Numbered from the stretch's first letter, positions 17,027 through 26,076 are shown. The stretch is DNA of 64,000 bases from Marinisporobacter sp. (GCA_025210525.1 JAOARP010000010.1:62001-126000); one strand, 5' to 3'. Notes: generated by a model from the letters alone, not told the origin. Numbers and translations: made by a program.

Positions 17027-18022
17027 TTGCGAACTACTGATAATAAGCGAATGCATATGAGATATCATGTTATTATTCTTCATTATAAAGGATACACCAA
17101 TATTCACATAGCAAAGATAATGGATTTAAATGAGCATACTGTAGGTACTTATATAAGAAAATATAAAGAAAAAGGAATTGATGGTTTAGAAATGAAGAAA
17201 TCTACTGGCTGCCCATCCTATCTTTCTAAAGAACAACAAGAAAAATTATACGAAGTTATTACTACAAAAACACCTGATGAAGTGGGTTTTGAATACCGAA
17301 AAAATTGGACCGCAAACATTGCAAAACAGTGGGTTAGTGATAATTTTGGAGTAAACTACAGCGCTAGAGGAATGTTAGATGTCTTACACAGATTAAATTT
17401 AAGTTATACAAGACCTACTATACTTTTAAAAAAACAGATCAAGAGAGACAAAAAGCCTTTAACGAACACTTTGAGGTTTTAAAAAAAATTGATTAACGGA
17501 AAAATTGACCATATTCTTTTTGAAGATGAATCCATGATAAGAGATTATCAAGCAATAAAAAAAACATGGTTTGCTAAAGGGAAACAAAGAATAATACCAA
17601 CATGCGGAAAACATGAAGGAGGAAAACTTCTTGGGATTCTTAATTATGAACCAGGACAAATATACTGTGAAGACAAAAATAAATATGATGCACAAGTATT
17701 TTTAAGTTTTCTTAAAAATGTACTTAAAAAGTATTCAACAGGCAAAATTGTTATGATCTTAGATAATTCAAGAATTCATCATGCCAAATTATTAGAAGAC
17801 TTTTTACTACAAAATCAAGATAGGTTAACACTGTTCTTTTTACCACCTTATAGTCCACAACTTAACTTAATTGAGGGATTATGGGGGTGGTTGAAATATA
17901 CAGCCATTAATAATGCTTTCTTTTCAAATGTAAAAGAAATTAGAAATGCTGTACAATGGTTTATTAATCACATTAATGATACACCTGAAATCACAATAGA
18001 CAGGCTATGTGTTCAGGTGTAA
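17027..18022 (+). pseudogene. IS630-family transposase, interrupted
   Basis: The N-terminal helix-turn-helix half (17027-17482) and the DDE half (17489-18022) lie in the same frame but are separated by TAA. The catalytic residues are visible in FEDES, LDNSRIHH and NLIEGLW. Comparing the intervening reading shows the cause. An A7 run at 17428-17434 appears one A short, and an A8 run at 17481-17488 one A long. Between the two runs the true protein continues in another frame (...DQERQKAFNEHFEVLKK). So the gene has two compensating homopolymer indels. No clear terminal repeats were found. Confidence 0.82.
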
Positions 18023-18194
18023 TTTCATTAATGCGTTATATATAGAATTTTCTTTGAAAAATTTTATTCGAAAAGATATCATCCTACTAGCTTTGTATGC
18101 TTTTGGTAAAATAGTCCGTTTTATGATGTTAATGATACTATAAGCTAATCATTTAATCAGACATTTGATGTATTTGGTCATAAACAACGAATGA

Positions 18195-19085
18195 CTAAGT
18201 GTATTCATACCCAAGTCCAATAGTTTTTTTGATGAAGTTTTCCTTGTTACCACGTTTATTATATGTTTTAACAACCATTTTCGGTTCAGTATCAAGTGAA
18301 GTTACAATGAACGTTGCTCTTGGAAAGAATTCACCTTTCGCACGTTCAACTCTACAAATGACTCTTCATGCATTGAGTCGTATCACAAACTTACAGTTGT
18401 ATTCTTCACAAAGTTCATAGAAATCAGGTGTAGCAAAGGCACTATCAGCTCTAATTAGTATAAATATATTAGGATGTTCTTCTTCAAGCCACTTGAGAAC
18501 AGACTCAAGAAAAACTTTTACATTATTAGATGTATAAGCACTTCCTTTGCAAAGTTCTACTTTTATAAGATCACCATTCAAGCCATTATAAAGCATTAAA
18601 AAATGATATCTCATAGATGAATAGTGAAAGTTATAGACACTATTCTCCTATTTGCCAAAGATTTCAACATGTGTAGAATCAATATTCAACACAATGTGTT
18701 TCATTTTTTTAGGATGATTACTTTTTTTACACACATATCTAAATATTTCATTGAAATAATCAATGTGATATTTCTTTAATCTATTGATGCATCTAGAAAT
18801 CGTTGGTTGTAATGCTAAAGTATCTTTATCTAAGATATCAGTAAATATGGGATCATGTTGCAAATTATTTGATGCATTATCTGCATGATAGCCAGCAATG
18901 TTTGTATAAAACAATTGTTCAATAATTAGAGGCATAAGTATTTTTCCTAGAAATAGCATTATTAAATGATGTTTCTAAAAACTGTCTAATGCCTAGTTTT
19001 TCAAAGAATAAACGGATGATCAACAGACCAACATTACAAGAAAGATTACCACTACCGAAATCATGTAAGTATGATATCTGAAACT
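18195..19085 (-). pseudogene. IS1380-family transposase remnant
   Basis: Pieces in several frames together reproduce an IS1380 transposase on the minus strand. The N-terminal piece is GSGNLSCNVGLLIIRLFFEKLG. The first catalytic segment is LNIDSTHVEIFGK (about 18648-18700). YHFLMLYNGLNGDLIK and ADSAFATPDFYELCEE follow at about 18400-18614, and a late block TYNKRGNKENFIK sits near 18230. Frameshifts and stops near 18366, 18640 and 18950 separate them. It is clearly inactive. Confidence 0.82.
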
Positions 19086-19185
19086 ACTTGATTTCTAAAG
19101 GCTTTTAGGTATTTTTATTAGTTTTTATGAATCACGCAGATTTAATTGTATTTTTTTACTTTTTTTACAAAAACAAAAAAAAATG

Positions 19186-19214
19186 TAGACAAATTCAATA
19201 TATTGTATTAAAAT
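19186..19214 (+). promoter_or_regulatory. Candidate promoter of the RiPP precursor gene
   Basis: TAGACA, a 17-base spacer and TAAAAT lie about 60 bases before the precursor ATG. Between this and the ribosome site are several ATTACAT/ATGTAAT half-sites (19224-19256) that could be an operator. Confidence 0.5.
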
Positions 19215-19276
19215 GTAAATGAAATTACATAATTAATCATTAATGTAATATTATGTAAACGAAAGGAGGTTATAAT

Positions 19277-19426
19277 ATGAGAGAAGTATCAGCACGTTCA
19301 GTAGAAAATCCATGCATGTCTACGTGTTTGTCCATGTGTACAAGTATGTGTATTGTTCACCCAAATCCAATGGCAGCTAACTTGAATCTTGCAAATGATG
19401 GAGATATGTTTATGGAGTATAATTAA
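19277..19426 (+). CDS. Cysteine-repeat RiPP precursor peptide
   Basis: A 49-residue peptide behind an excellent ribosome site (AAAGGAGGT, 7 bases before ATG). Cysteines 13, 17, 21 and 25 are spaced exactly every four residues (CMST-CLSM-CTSM-C), with Ser at the middle of each spacer. A short charged N-terminus (12 residues) precedes this, and a Cys-free 24-residue acidic tail (NPMAANLNLANDGDMF...) follows. It lies about 1.1 kb before two radical SAM/SPASM genes and an exporter, on the same strand. A regularly spaced Cys-X3 array is a typical thioether-forming substrate of such enzymes. I do not recognise a named family. Which part is leader and which is core is not settled. Confidence 0.72.
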   Translation: MREVSARSVENPCMSTCLSMCTSMCIVHPNPMAANLNLANDGDMFMEYN

Positions 19427-19440
19427 ACATTTAAAATTAT

Positions 19441-19481
19441 TTACAAAATAGAGGTGGGGAAATCCACCTTTATTTTGTAAT
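19441..19481 (+). terminator. Long hairpin after the precursor gene
   Basis: Arms of 17 bp (TTACAAAATAGAGGTGG, one mismatch) enclose a 6-base loop. The 3' side is T-rich but lacks a clean T tract. It could terminate the transcript or stabilise the precursor mRNA. Confidence 0.65.
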
Positions 19482-19776
19482 AATTTAAAAATGATTTATA
19501 AAATTATAGTGAAATCAAATATTTGTTAAGATAACAAATTCCATAATTTTTAAGCATAGATTTTACTAACTTTTCAATTCTCAAATGCATCAAAAATACA
19601 AAATGGATTTCACCTCACAATATGGAATATATTAAGTGACCAAATGTAATACCCTAAAAGATCGCAACCACTTAATGTAACCTGTTGTGCTAGTAAAATT
19701 TGCACATAGACCCCCCAGCAAATTATATTAACCTATCATTAATAACCGGAAAGTAATTAAGATGGGAGGATAACAT
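19482..19776. other. Non-coding stretch with a possible IS end
   Basis: No gene is seen in about 295 bases. Near 19637-19725 two similar blocks (GACCAAATGTAAT and AACCACTTAATGTAAC) precede a CCCCCCA; on the minus strand this begins TGGGGGGTCTAT. This looks like a decayed insertion-sequence terminus of IS21 type, which is a weak call. Confidence 0.35.
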
Positions 19777-20280
19777 ATGCTAGAATTTACTAAGAAATAA
19801 TCTTTGAAAAAAATCTGTGATTTAAAAGATTTTATTACTGTCACCTATATACTAATTAACGATATTTACTAATAAATCACTCCAACACATATTACTGAAC
19901 GTAGAAATGTCAACAATTCTATTCTAAGTGATAGTGAAATAATTACTATTAGTATTGTCGGTCAACTGTTTACCATTGATTCAAAAAAGGCTTGGTTAGA
20001 ATTCTGTAGAAAAAATTTAAATGATTTATTTCCAAGCCTTTATGATAGAACTCGTTTTAACAGAAGCCGTATGGAACTACATTCAATAATTGATTAAATC
20101 CACAAAGAACTTTCATCTATACTAAGATATAGAACTCAATCAATTAGGATTATAGATTATATTCCTATCCTTGTATACAAATTGAAAAAATTCAAACTAT
20201 AAAAGATTAAGCGAGATTTTAAAATTAAAGTCAAAACATTTGGTAATCAACACTATATGAATCTTACTAAGTAAGCTACA
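19777..20280 (+). pseudogene. IS982-family transposase remnant
   Basis: An ATG with GGGAGGAT upstream opens a frame that stops after seven codons. Reading on in the same strand gives the IS982 pattern LSDSEIITISIVGQLFTID, AWLEFCRKNLNDLFP, RTRFNRSRMELH and IRIIDYIPILVYKLKK, interrupted by several stops. It lies between the precursor and the modifying enzymes, so it probably inserted into an older contiguous RiPP operon. Confidence 0.8.
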
Positions 20281-20515
20281 GTTTATATTTTTCAATTTAA
20301 ATAACTAACTATGTTAAAACTTCAACGAAAGTATCTTTTATATAAAAATATAAAGTATTTAGTGATATTCATATAGTGAGAAAATATATATAAATTTATA
20401 TTGCTGTCATTAAATAACTAGAATAAAGATATATTCTTCCAAAAAAAAAAATTAAAATTACTGAATTACAGTGTTTAATAATCTACTATTATGGTTTACG
20501 AAAGGAGTAATAAAT

Positions 20516-21958
20516 TTGTTAAGTAGTTTAAGTTATTTTGTGTTTTCAACAAAAAAAGGAAATTATTATGTGTATGATAATGAGACTGGTATAGTATATC
20601 CTATTACAGAAATACAAAAAGAAATATTAGAATTATATCGACATCAATATAGTATTGAATATATAAAAAATATACTAGAAAAAAAATATATTCCAAAAGA
20701 GATAGATAAAGAAATAGATAATATTAAGCTTATTAGTTCTAAATATAAACTATTTGTTCCTCAATCAGCACCTGAAATTCATTGTAATATTGAAGAAGTA
20801 AATAAAAAAAAGGGAATCCGACAGTTAATACTTGTTGTAACTGAAAATTGTAATTTAAGATGCAAATATTGTATATATTCAGGTCACTACGAGATGCACC
20901 GTACCCATAGTAAAAATTATATGCCTATTGAAATAGCTAAAAAATCAGTTGATTTCTATTTTAATTATAATAGTGAATATATTGAAACAAATCCTCAAAA
21001 TCAATTATGTATTGGTTTTTATGGTGGAGAACCATTGCTTAACTTTGAATTGATCAAGAATATAGTTCATTACGTTAATGCCAAATATAATCAAAATGAT
21101 ATACTTTATACTATTACTACAAATGGTACTTTATTAAATGATGAAAAAATAAGATTTTTGGTTGATAATAATTTTTCAATAAATATTAGCTTAGATGGTT
21201 CACAAATTGAACATGATCGTAATAGAGTTTATGCAAATAATTTGGGAACTCATGGAGATGTTCTTGAAAATATCAAAAAATTATATAAAATAGAAAAAGA
21301 ATCAAAAAAACCGAATAAAAATGAATTTAAAATAATGACCTGTTTTGATCACAAAAGTAACCTTTTGGAAGTTTCAGATTTTTTCGACAATAATGTTTAT
21401 TTAAAGAATCGCCATGCACGTATCATGAAAATAATTCCAGATAAAACTACATACTGTAGCAGCGATGATAAAAATCCCTTTATTAAAAAGTTACATACCC
21501 AATTTCAACAATCTTATGAAAAGAATAAACAGTCGTTTATTTCAACGTTTTTTGGACCTCAGTATACTCTATTATTTTCGAGAGACTTTTATAAAGTAAA
21601 TCCTACACGAGGAAATTGCATTCCAGGTAGTAAACTTGTTGTTGATTATCAAGGTAATTTTCATATGTGTGATAAGATGAGTAATAATTATCCTATTGGC
21701 AATATTCATACAGGATTCAATTATAAAATAATGAAACAATTCATGAATAGTTTTTATGAAAATATATCTAACCATTGTAAAGACTGTAATGTGAGTCGAT
21801 TGTGTATGTTATGTTTCGCCAATTGTGAAGATAAATCAGGCGAATTTAAAGTTGATAAAACAATATGTGAAAGAAATAAATCATCACTTCCTATGAATCT
21901 TTCAAATTTATATAGTTTGCTTGAAGAAAATCCTAATTTATTTAACGATGCAATATAG
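20516..21958 (+). CDS. Radical SAM/SPASM peptide maturase 1
   Basis: A protein of 480 residues from the TTG at 20516, chosen because AAAGGAG lies 8 bases upstream; the longer GTG at 20471 has no ribosome site. An N-terminal domain of about 95 residues could be a peptide-recognition (PqqD-like) domain. The radical SAM core then starts VVTENCNLRCKYC (Cys 112, 116, 119), followed by GFYGGEPLLNFE and ITTNGTLL. The C-terminal SPASM region is cysteine-rich (GNCIPGSKLVVD, FHMCDKM, HCKDCNVSRLCMLCFANC, TICERN) and fits two auxiliary Fe-S clusters. It resembles clostridial Cys-rich-peptide maturases, expected to install Cys-derived thioethers. Extremely AT-rich codons set it apart from core genes. It is 18 bases from the second maturase. 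Confidence 0.85.
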   Translation: MLSSLSYFVFSTKKGNYYVYDNETGIVYPITEIQKEILELYRHQYSIEYIKNILEKKYIPKEIDKEIDNIKLISSKYKLFVPQSAPEIHCNIEEVNKKKGIRQLILVVTENCNLRCKYCIYSGHYEMHRTHSKNYMPIEIAKKSVDFYFNYNSEYIETNPQNQLCIGFYGGEPLLNFELIKNIVHYVNAKYNQNDILYTITTNGTLLNDEKIRFLVDNNFSINISLDGSQIEHDRNRVYANNLGTHGDVLENIKKLYKIEKESKKPNKNEFKIMTCFDHKSNLLEVSDFFDNNVYLKNRHARIMKIIPDKTTYCSSDDKNPFIKKLHTQFQQSYEKNKQSFISTFFGPQYTLLFSRDFYKVNPTRGNCIPGSKLVVDYQGNFHMCDKMSNNYPIGNIHTGFNYKIMKQFMNSFYENISNHCKDCNVSRLCMLCFANCEDKSGEFKVDKTICERNKSSLPMNLSNLYSLLEENPNLFNDAI

Positions 21959-21976
21959 AAGGGAGAATGTATTTAT

Positions 21977-23221
21977 ATGTACTATAAATTATATCCTGAA
22001 AACACTATAGTTTATGGAAAGAAAGGATTTTGTATACATAGCATTATTAATTCTAAAATGTATCACTTTGAATCAAAATATATTCCCATTATAAAGGATA
22101 TTGAAAGAAATAAGCCACTAGAAGATATTTATAATAAATATGATGAAAAAACAGTAAAAGATTTAACACAATTCTTAAACGAGAAAGTACTTGGAAAATT
22201 TCATAAAAAAAATATATTTATTGAAAGATTAAGAACTTACACAAAGAATAATTATCTTTTAGAAAAATATTATAATGATTTTGAAATTTCAAGTGTTTGG
22301 ATAGAGTTAAATGGAAACTGCAATTATAATTGTAGTTTTTGCAATGAAGAAAACCATGTTTTAAAATCGTGTGGATGTAAAAAATGGCCAGATCAGAGAA
22401 ACTTAACACTGAATGATTATTATAAGTTAATAGATAAATTAATTGATTGGAAATGTAAAGAATATGTCTTTATGGGAGGCGAACCATTACTTAATATTGA
22501 AACATTAGAAGGAATATTAAATTATTTCAATAAAAAAAATTATAGTCCAAATATTACTATTTATACGAATGCGTTATTGCTAACAGACGAATTAATAAAT
22601 AATTTCAAACATTTTAATATTAAATATGTAATTACACTTTTCTCTCATAATGAGAAGACTTATGATTTAATCACTAAGATTAATGGTAGTTATAGAAAAG
22701 TAGTGAATACTATAACTAAACTGAAACAGCAAAAAATAGCATATACGCTTCAAGGATTAATAAGCCCGTATAATCAACACGAATTACCCGATTTTATAGA
22801 ATATTTAAAAAATCATAATTATACTTTAAATTATATATATGATACTGTAAATAACTATGATTATTATGAGGAAATAAATAAAATAGAAAATAAATTGATT
22901 TCAAGTGATTATTTAGATGAAGCAAAGCATTATAATTTTTGTTTCTATAAAAAAATAGCAATATCAAATACGGGTGATATTTTCCCTTGCCCAATGATAA
23001 GATATTCATCTTTAGGTAATATCAAGAAACAAAGTTTGGTTGATATAATAAAAGAGAAAAAGATTTTTGAATTCTGGGAACTTACAAAAGACAAAATTGA
23101 AGATTGTAAAAATTGTGAATATAGGTATGCTTGTTTAGATTGTAGAGCATTAGAATATGCACAAAGTGGTAGCTTGTATAAAACTAATTTTTGTGAATAT
23201 GCTGGAGAGAATAATAAATAG
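21977..23221 (+). CDS. Radical SAM/SPASM peptide maturase 2
   Basis: A 414-residue radical SAM protein. An N-terminal domain of about 100 residues (peptide-binding domain candidate) precedes the cluster motif NGNCNYNCSFC (Cys 115, 119, 122), then VFMGGEPLLN and ITIYTNALLL. The C-terminal region (NFCFYKKIAISNTGDIFPCP, DCKNCEYRYACLDCRA, NFCEY) is SPASM-like. It differs from maturase 1 in all but these motifs, so the two probably carry out different steps or act on different residues. The ATG has AAGGGAG upstream, 18 bases after maturase 1; they are translationally linked. No homologous third enzyme or protease is present. Confidence 0.85.
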   Translation: MYYKLYPENTIVYGKKGFCIHSIINSKMYHFESKYIPIIKDIERNKPLEDIYNKYDEKTVKDLTQFLNEKVLGKFHKKNIFIERLRTYTKNNYLLEKYYNDFEISSVWIELNGNCNYNCSFCNEENHVLKSCGCKKWPDQRNLTLNDYYKLIDKLIDWKCKEYVFMGGEPLLNIETLEGILNYFNKKNYSPNITIYTNALLLTDELINNFKHFNIKYVITLFSHNEKTYDLITKINGSYRKVVNTITKLKQQKIAYTLQGLISPYNQHELPDFIEYLKNHNYTLNYIYDTVNNYDYYEEINKIENKLISSDYLDEAKHYNFCFYKKIAISNTGDIFPCPMIRYSSLGNIKKQSLVDIIKEKKIFEFWELTKDKIEDCKNCEYRYACLDCRALEYAQSGSLYKTNFCEYAGENNK

Positions 23222-23752
23222 AAAAAGTATCAAATGCTTTGTAAATCAACTAGTTATCTAGAAAAGAAAATAAAAAAAATTTTTAAAATATAATATAAAG
23301 TATGAATGTACATCTTTAGAATATTTCATAGCCACATAGTAGAAAGTAGATATTAATGAAATTTAAATTAGGTAATTTAAAAAAGTAATAAATCGTAATC
23401 TGCATTAAAATTTTAAAACTTGTAGGCGTGCAATCATCAAAATGCAGGAATTATACTCTAATATAATTTTGCCTTATATTAAGATATCAGTAAAATTAAA
23501 GATCTTAATCTTACAGCTTTAAGTAGACTTAATCCTAAAAAGTGACCTTCAGTCACAGATATTTATATCTAAATCCACCTACTTTGAGTAGGTGGTCGTT
23601 TAATCACAAAATAATACTTTCAAAAAATATATTTTTCAGATAATAACTGTTAATTTTTATACATTTATCAAGAGATTCATCATAAAAAACAGAGTAGTTA
23701 GGATATTATATGAGTTTTTATGGGTGCTTAATTAGATTATGGTGGTGATAAA
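23222..23752. other. Gap between maturases and exporter, with hairpins
   Basis: About 530 bases with no gene. It contains GTGAC-CTTCA-GTCAC (about 23543-23557) and a perfect 9-bp hairpin, CCACCTACT-TTG-AGTAGGTGG (23577-23597), followed by TCGTTTAATC. The pair resembles the end hairpins of IS200/IS605 elements. A relic of such an end, or a terminator, are both possible. Confidence 0.4.
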
Positions 23753-25465
23753 ATGAAATCTATGATTAAAGAGTTTAAAAACATATACAATGTAATGAAT
23801 ATTCATAAGAATAAAAAATTATACAGTGAAATAACTATAAAAGATTTTAAAGATATCTTTTATTTTATTAAAGGTTATGAACATAGATTTGTCGTTGCTA
23901 GTATTATGCTTATTATAACATCACTTATAGTATTACCAATACCATGGTTAACGAAGATTGCAATTGATGACTTAGTATATAATAATGGAACTGATCGATT
24001 TTTCACAATATTAATTGTAATTTCTGGTATTTATCTTTTAAAATTGATGTTAAGCTTTATCACAAAATATTTATTTATTCACCTTAATAATAGAATTTTA
24101 GCTAATTTACAAAGGTCTATATTTAAAAAGATATTGAAATTTCCATTATCATATTTTGATGAAAATCCATCTGGTTATATATTAGGCAGAATACAAGAAA
24201 CAAAAAATTTAAGTGCCCTTTTTTCTCCTTCTTTAACAAATCAATTTATAATGATAGGAGAGTTTTTTTTCTCATTGTTTATTTTATGGCATATAAACTG
24301 GCAATTAACATTAATAACTATAATGATTTTACCTGTATATTTTTATATAATAAAGTTTTCTCTTAGTGGCATTAAAATTGTAACCAAAAAAATGCTTGAG
24401 CACAATGTTCTTTTATTAGAAAAAACACAAGAAATATTTTCAGGAATAAGAACAATAAAGTTATTTGCAAGCGAAAAAAAAGAAACTGATAAATTTAATA
24501 ATAGCTTAACAGCTTATGTTGATAGCAATATTAAACAAAACTTACTTTTAAGTGTATTAACTGAACTTCTTATATTTTTAGGTTCTGTTTTGAGTGTAAT
24601 TATGTTATGGCAAAGTGGTATTAGAATAATTGCAAAAACACTTACCATAGGTAGCTACATAGCCTTTATAAGTTATAGTAGTAAATTAGTAGGTGCTATT
24701 CAATCATTAGCATCCTTTAATTTAACTTTACAATCAATTGTAGTTTCTCTTAAAAGAATAAAACAAATTATGGAATATGTTGAAGAAGATAATAGAGGAG
24801 AAAAAAAAATAAGACTGGAAGGTAATATATCTTTTAATAATGTAGATTTTTCTTATAATAATTCTCGTCAAATTTTTAGAAACTTTTCTTTTAGTATTAA
24901 CTCACAAGAACGAATAGGAGTATTTGGTTCTAATGGTTCAGGAAAAACAACATTAATAAAACTTTTATTAGGTTTATATGCTCCTCAAAAAGGACAAATA
25001 CTGATTGATAATATAAACCTTACGGACATAGATTTATCTAATTTAAGAGAACAAATAGGAATAGTTTCACAAGATATTTTCTTATTTAATGATTCAGTTA
25101 TCAATAACATAAAGTATTGTCAGCCTGATTTGATTGATAGCGAAATATTAAAAATCATACTAGATTTGGGATTAAATCATATTTTTGATAATATGCCTAA
25201 AAAATTAACTAGTACTATAGGGGAATGTGGTTGCAAATTATCTGGAGGTCAAAAACAAATTATTGCTCTATTAAGAGTATTTATAAAAAAACCTAAATTC
25301 TTGATAATAGATGAAGGAACTTCAAATTTAGATGTAAAAACAGAAGTCAAAATAAAAGAAATCATTATGAATTATTTTAAAAATATTACGACTATAATAA
25401 TAACTCATAATTCGATGTATGATGAAATAATAGATAAAAAAATTAATCTAGATAAAATACAATAA
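23753..25465 (+). CDS. ABC exporter, fused permease-ATPase (putative peptide export)
   Basis: A 570-residue half-transporter. Six membrane helices (about residues 45-320) precede the ATPase domain. The ATPase shows Walker A GSNGSGKTT, Q-loop GIVSQDIFLF, signature LSGGQK, Walker B FLIIDEGTSNLD with catalytic Glu, and the H-loop THNS. All are intact, so it should be active as a homodimer. There is no N-terminal C39 peptidase domain, so leader removal, if any, needs another protease. It shares strand and base composition with the maturases and most likely exports their product. Confidence 0.87.
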   Translation: MKSMIKEFKNIYNVMNIHKNKKLYSEITIKDFKDIFYFIKGYEHRFVVASIMLIITSLIVLPIPWLTKIAIDDLVYNNGTDRFFTILIVISGIYLLKLMLSFITKYLFIHLNNRILANLQRSIFKKILKFPLSYFDENPSGYILGRIQETKNLSALFSPSLTNQFIMIGEFFFSLFILWHINWQLTLITIMILPVYFYIIKFSLSGIKIVTKKMLEHNVLLLEKTQEIFSGIRTIKLFASEKKETDKFNNSLTAYVDSNIKQNLLLSVLTELLIFLGSVLSVIMLWQSGIRIIAKTLTIGSYIAFISYSSKLVGAIQSLASFNLTLQSIVVSLKRIKQIMEYVEEDNRGEKKIRLEGNISFNNVDFSYNNSRQIFRNFSFSINSQERIGVFGSNGSGKTTLIKLLLGLYAPQKGQILIDNINLTDIDLSNLREQIGIVSQDIFLFNDSVINNIKYCQPDLIDSEILKIILDLGLNHIFDNMPKKLTSTIGECGCKLSGGQKQIIALLRVFIKKPKFLIIDEGTSNLDVKTEVKIKEIIMNYFKNITTIIITHNSMYDEIIDKKINLDKIQ

Positions 25466-25480
25466 GCTAAGTTTTTATAT

Positions 25481-25578
25481 TCATAACCTTATAATTTAGG
25501 AATAAATTTATTTTAAATTTTAATTTTTACGTATTTCAGCTAAAGTCAACAGAATGAAAGCAAGACAATGAGTTTGTG
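25481..25578 (+). repeat. Right copy of imperfect direct repeat flanking the island
   Basis: Matches 14976-15062 in the same orientation (blocks TTTAGGAATAA, TTTTAAATTTTA, ACGTATTTCA, AATGAAAGCAA). It runs into the IS3 remnant. Confidence 0.75.
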
Positions 25579-25950
25579 CCTTTGTTTATTAGTATAATAA
25601 CAAACACTATCATAGTGGAATAAATTTTTTAACACAGAATAGCAGATATCATGGACAAGATAAAGCAATAAGGAGAAAAAAAGGAACTATATGAGACAGC
25701 ACGTAGACTTAATCCTCAAAGGTTTAATAGCTGGATAAGAAAGTGGAAAGTTCCTAAAGCTGTGGCTTTAAATTCAACAGATGAAATCAAAGAGTCACTT
25801 GAAAATGATGTAATATAATTTTTTAATGGATAGATACTTTCAGGAGAATTTCTTTTTAATAAATAGTAAAATATTCAATTTTGATATTTCTTAGAAATCA
25901 ACCATAATAAGAAAATTAAATTTTATGCAACAACTATATTAACAAACACT
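25555..25950 (+). pseudogene. Truncated IS3-family element (OrfB C-terminus and IS end)
   Basis: In shifting frames it reads the last 85 or so residues of the same transposase as at 15233-16225: NNKHYHSGINFL, RRLNPQRFN, KWKVPKAVALN and ENDVI before the stop at 25816-25818. The following 125 bases match the outside of that element, including the terminal repeat near 25924-25944. The orientation is opposite to the intact copy. The 5' three quarters are gone. Confidence 0.82.
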
Positions 25951-25953
25951 GCT

Positions 25954-26076
25954 ATGAAGAAAATACATACACAAACAACATCTACTGGTAAATATAAATA
26001 TTATGACTTCAATAAAGAAGTTACTTTCCCTTTAATCAATGCTGAAGATCTTCAAAATATGAATCAATTACAATAA
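25954..26076 (+). CDS. 40-codon orphan frame, probable remnant
   Basis: An open frame (…TGKYKYYDFNKEVTFPLINAEDLQNM…) ends 9 bases before a very strong plus-strand terminator. It has an ATG but no ribosome site and starts at the IS3 border. I read it as the preserved 3' end of a gene whose front was lost when the island formed. The function is not recognisable. Confidence 0.35.
   Translation: MKKIHTQTTSTGKYKYYDFNKEVTFPLINAEDLQNMNQLQ

Noticed and set aside
17459-17695. 78-codon minus-strand ORF in the IS630 region
   Set aside because: Antisense shadow of the DDE half of the transposase.
18199-18420. 73-codon plus-strand ORF in the IS region
   Set aside because: It lies across the antisense of the IS1380 remnant, which explains the sequence.
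19277-19426. SCIFF-type (six Cys in forty-five) precursor
   Set aside because: Only four cysteines, in a strict CX3 repeat, and the neighbourhood has two SPASM enzymes plus an exporter; the SCIFF pattern does not fit.
19482-19617. 28-codon minus-strand ORF after the precursor
   Set aside because: No ribosome site or recognisable protein features; frame not supported.
19277-25465. Lanthipeptide or lasso-peptide cluster
   Set aside because: No LanB/LanM/LanC-type or B/C lasso proteins are present; the enzymes are radical SAM.
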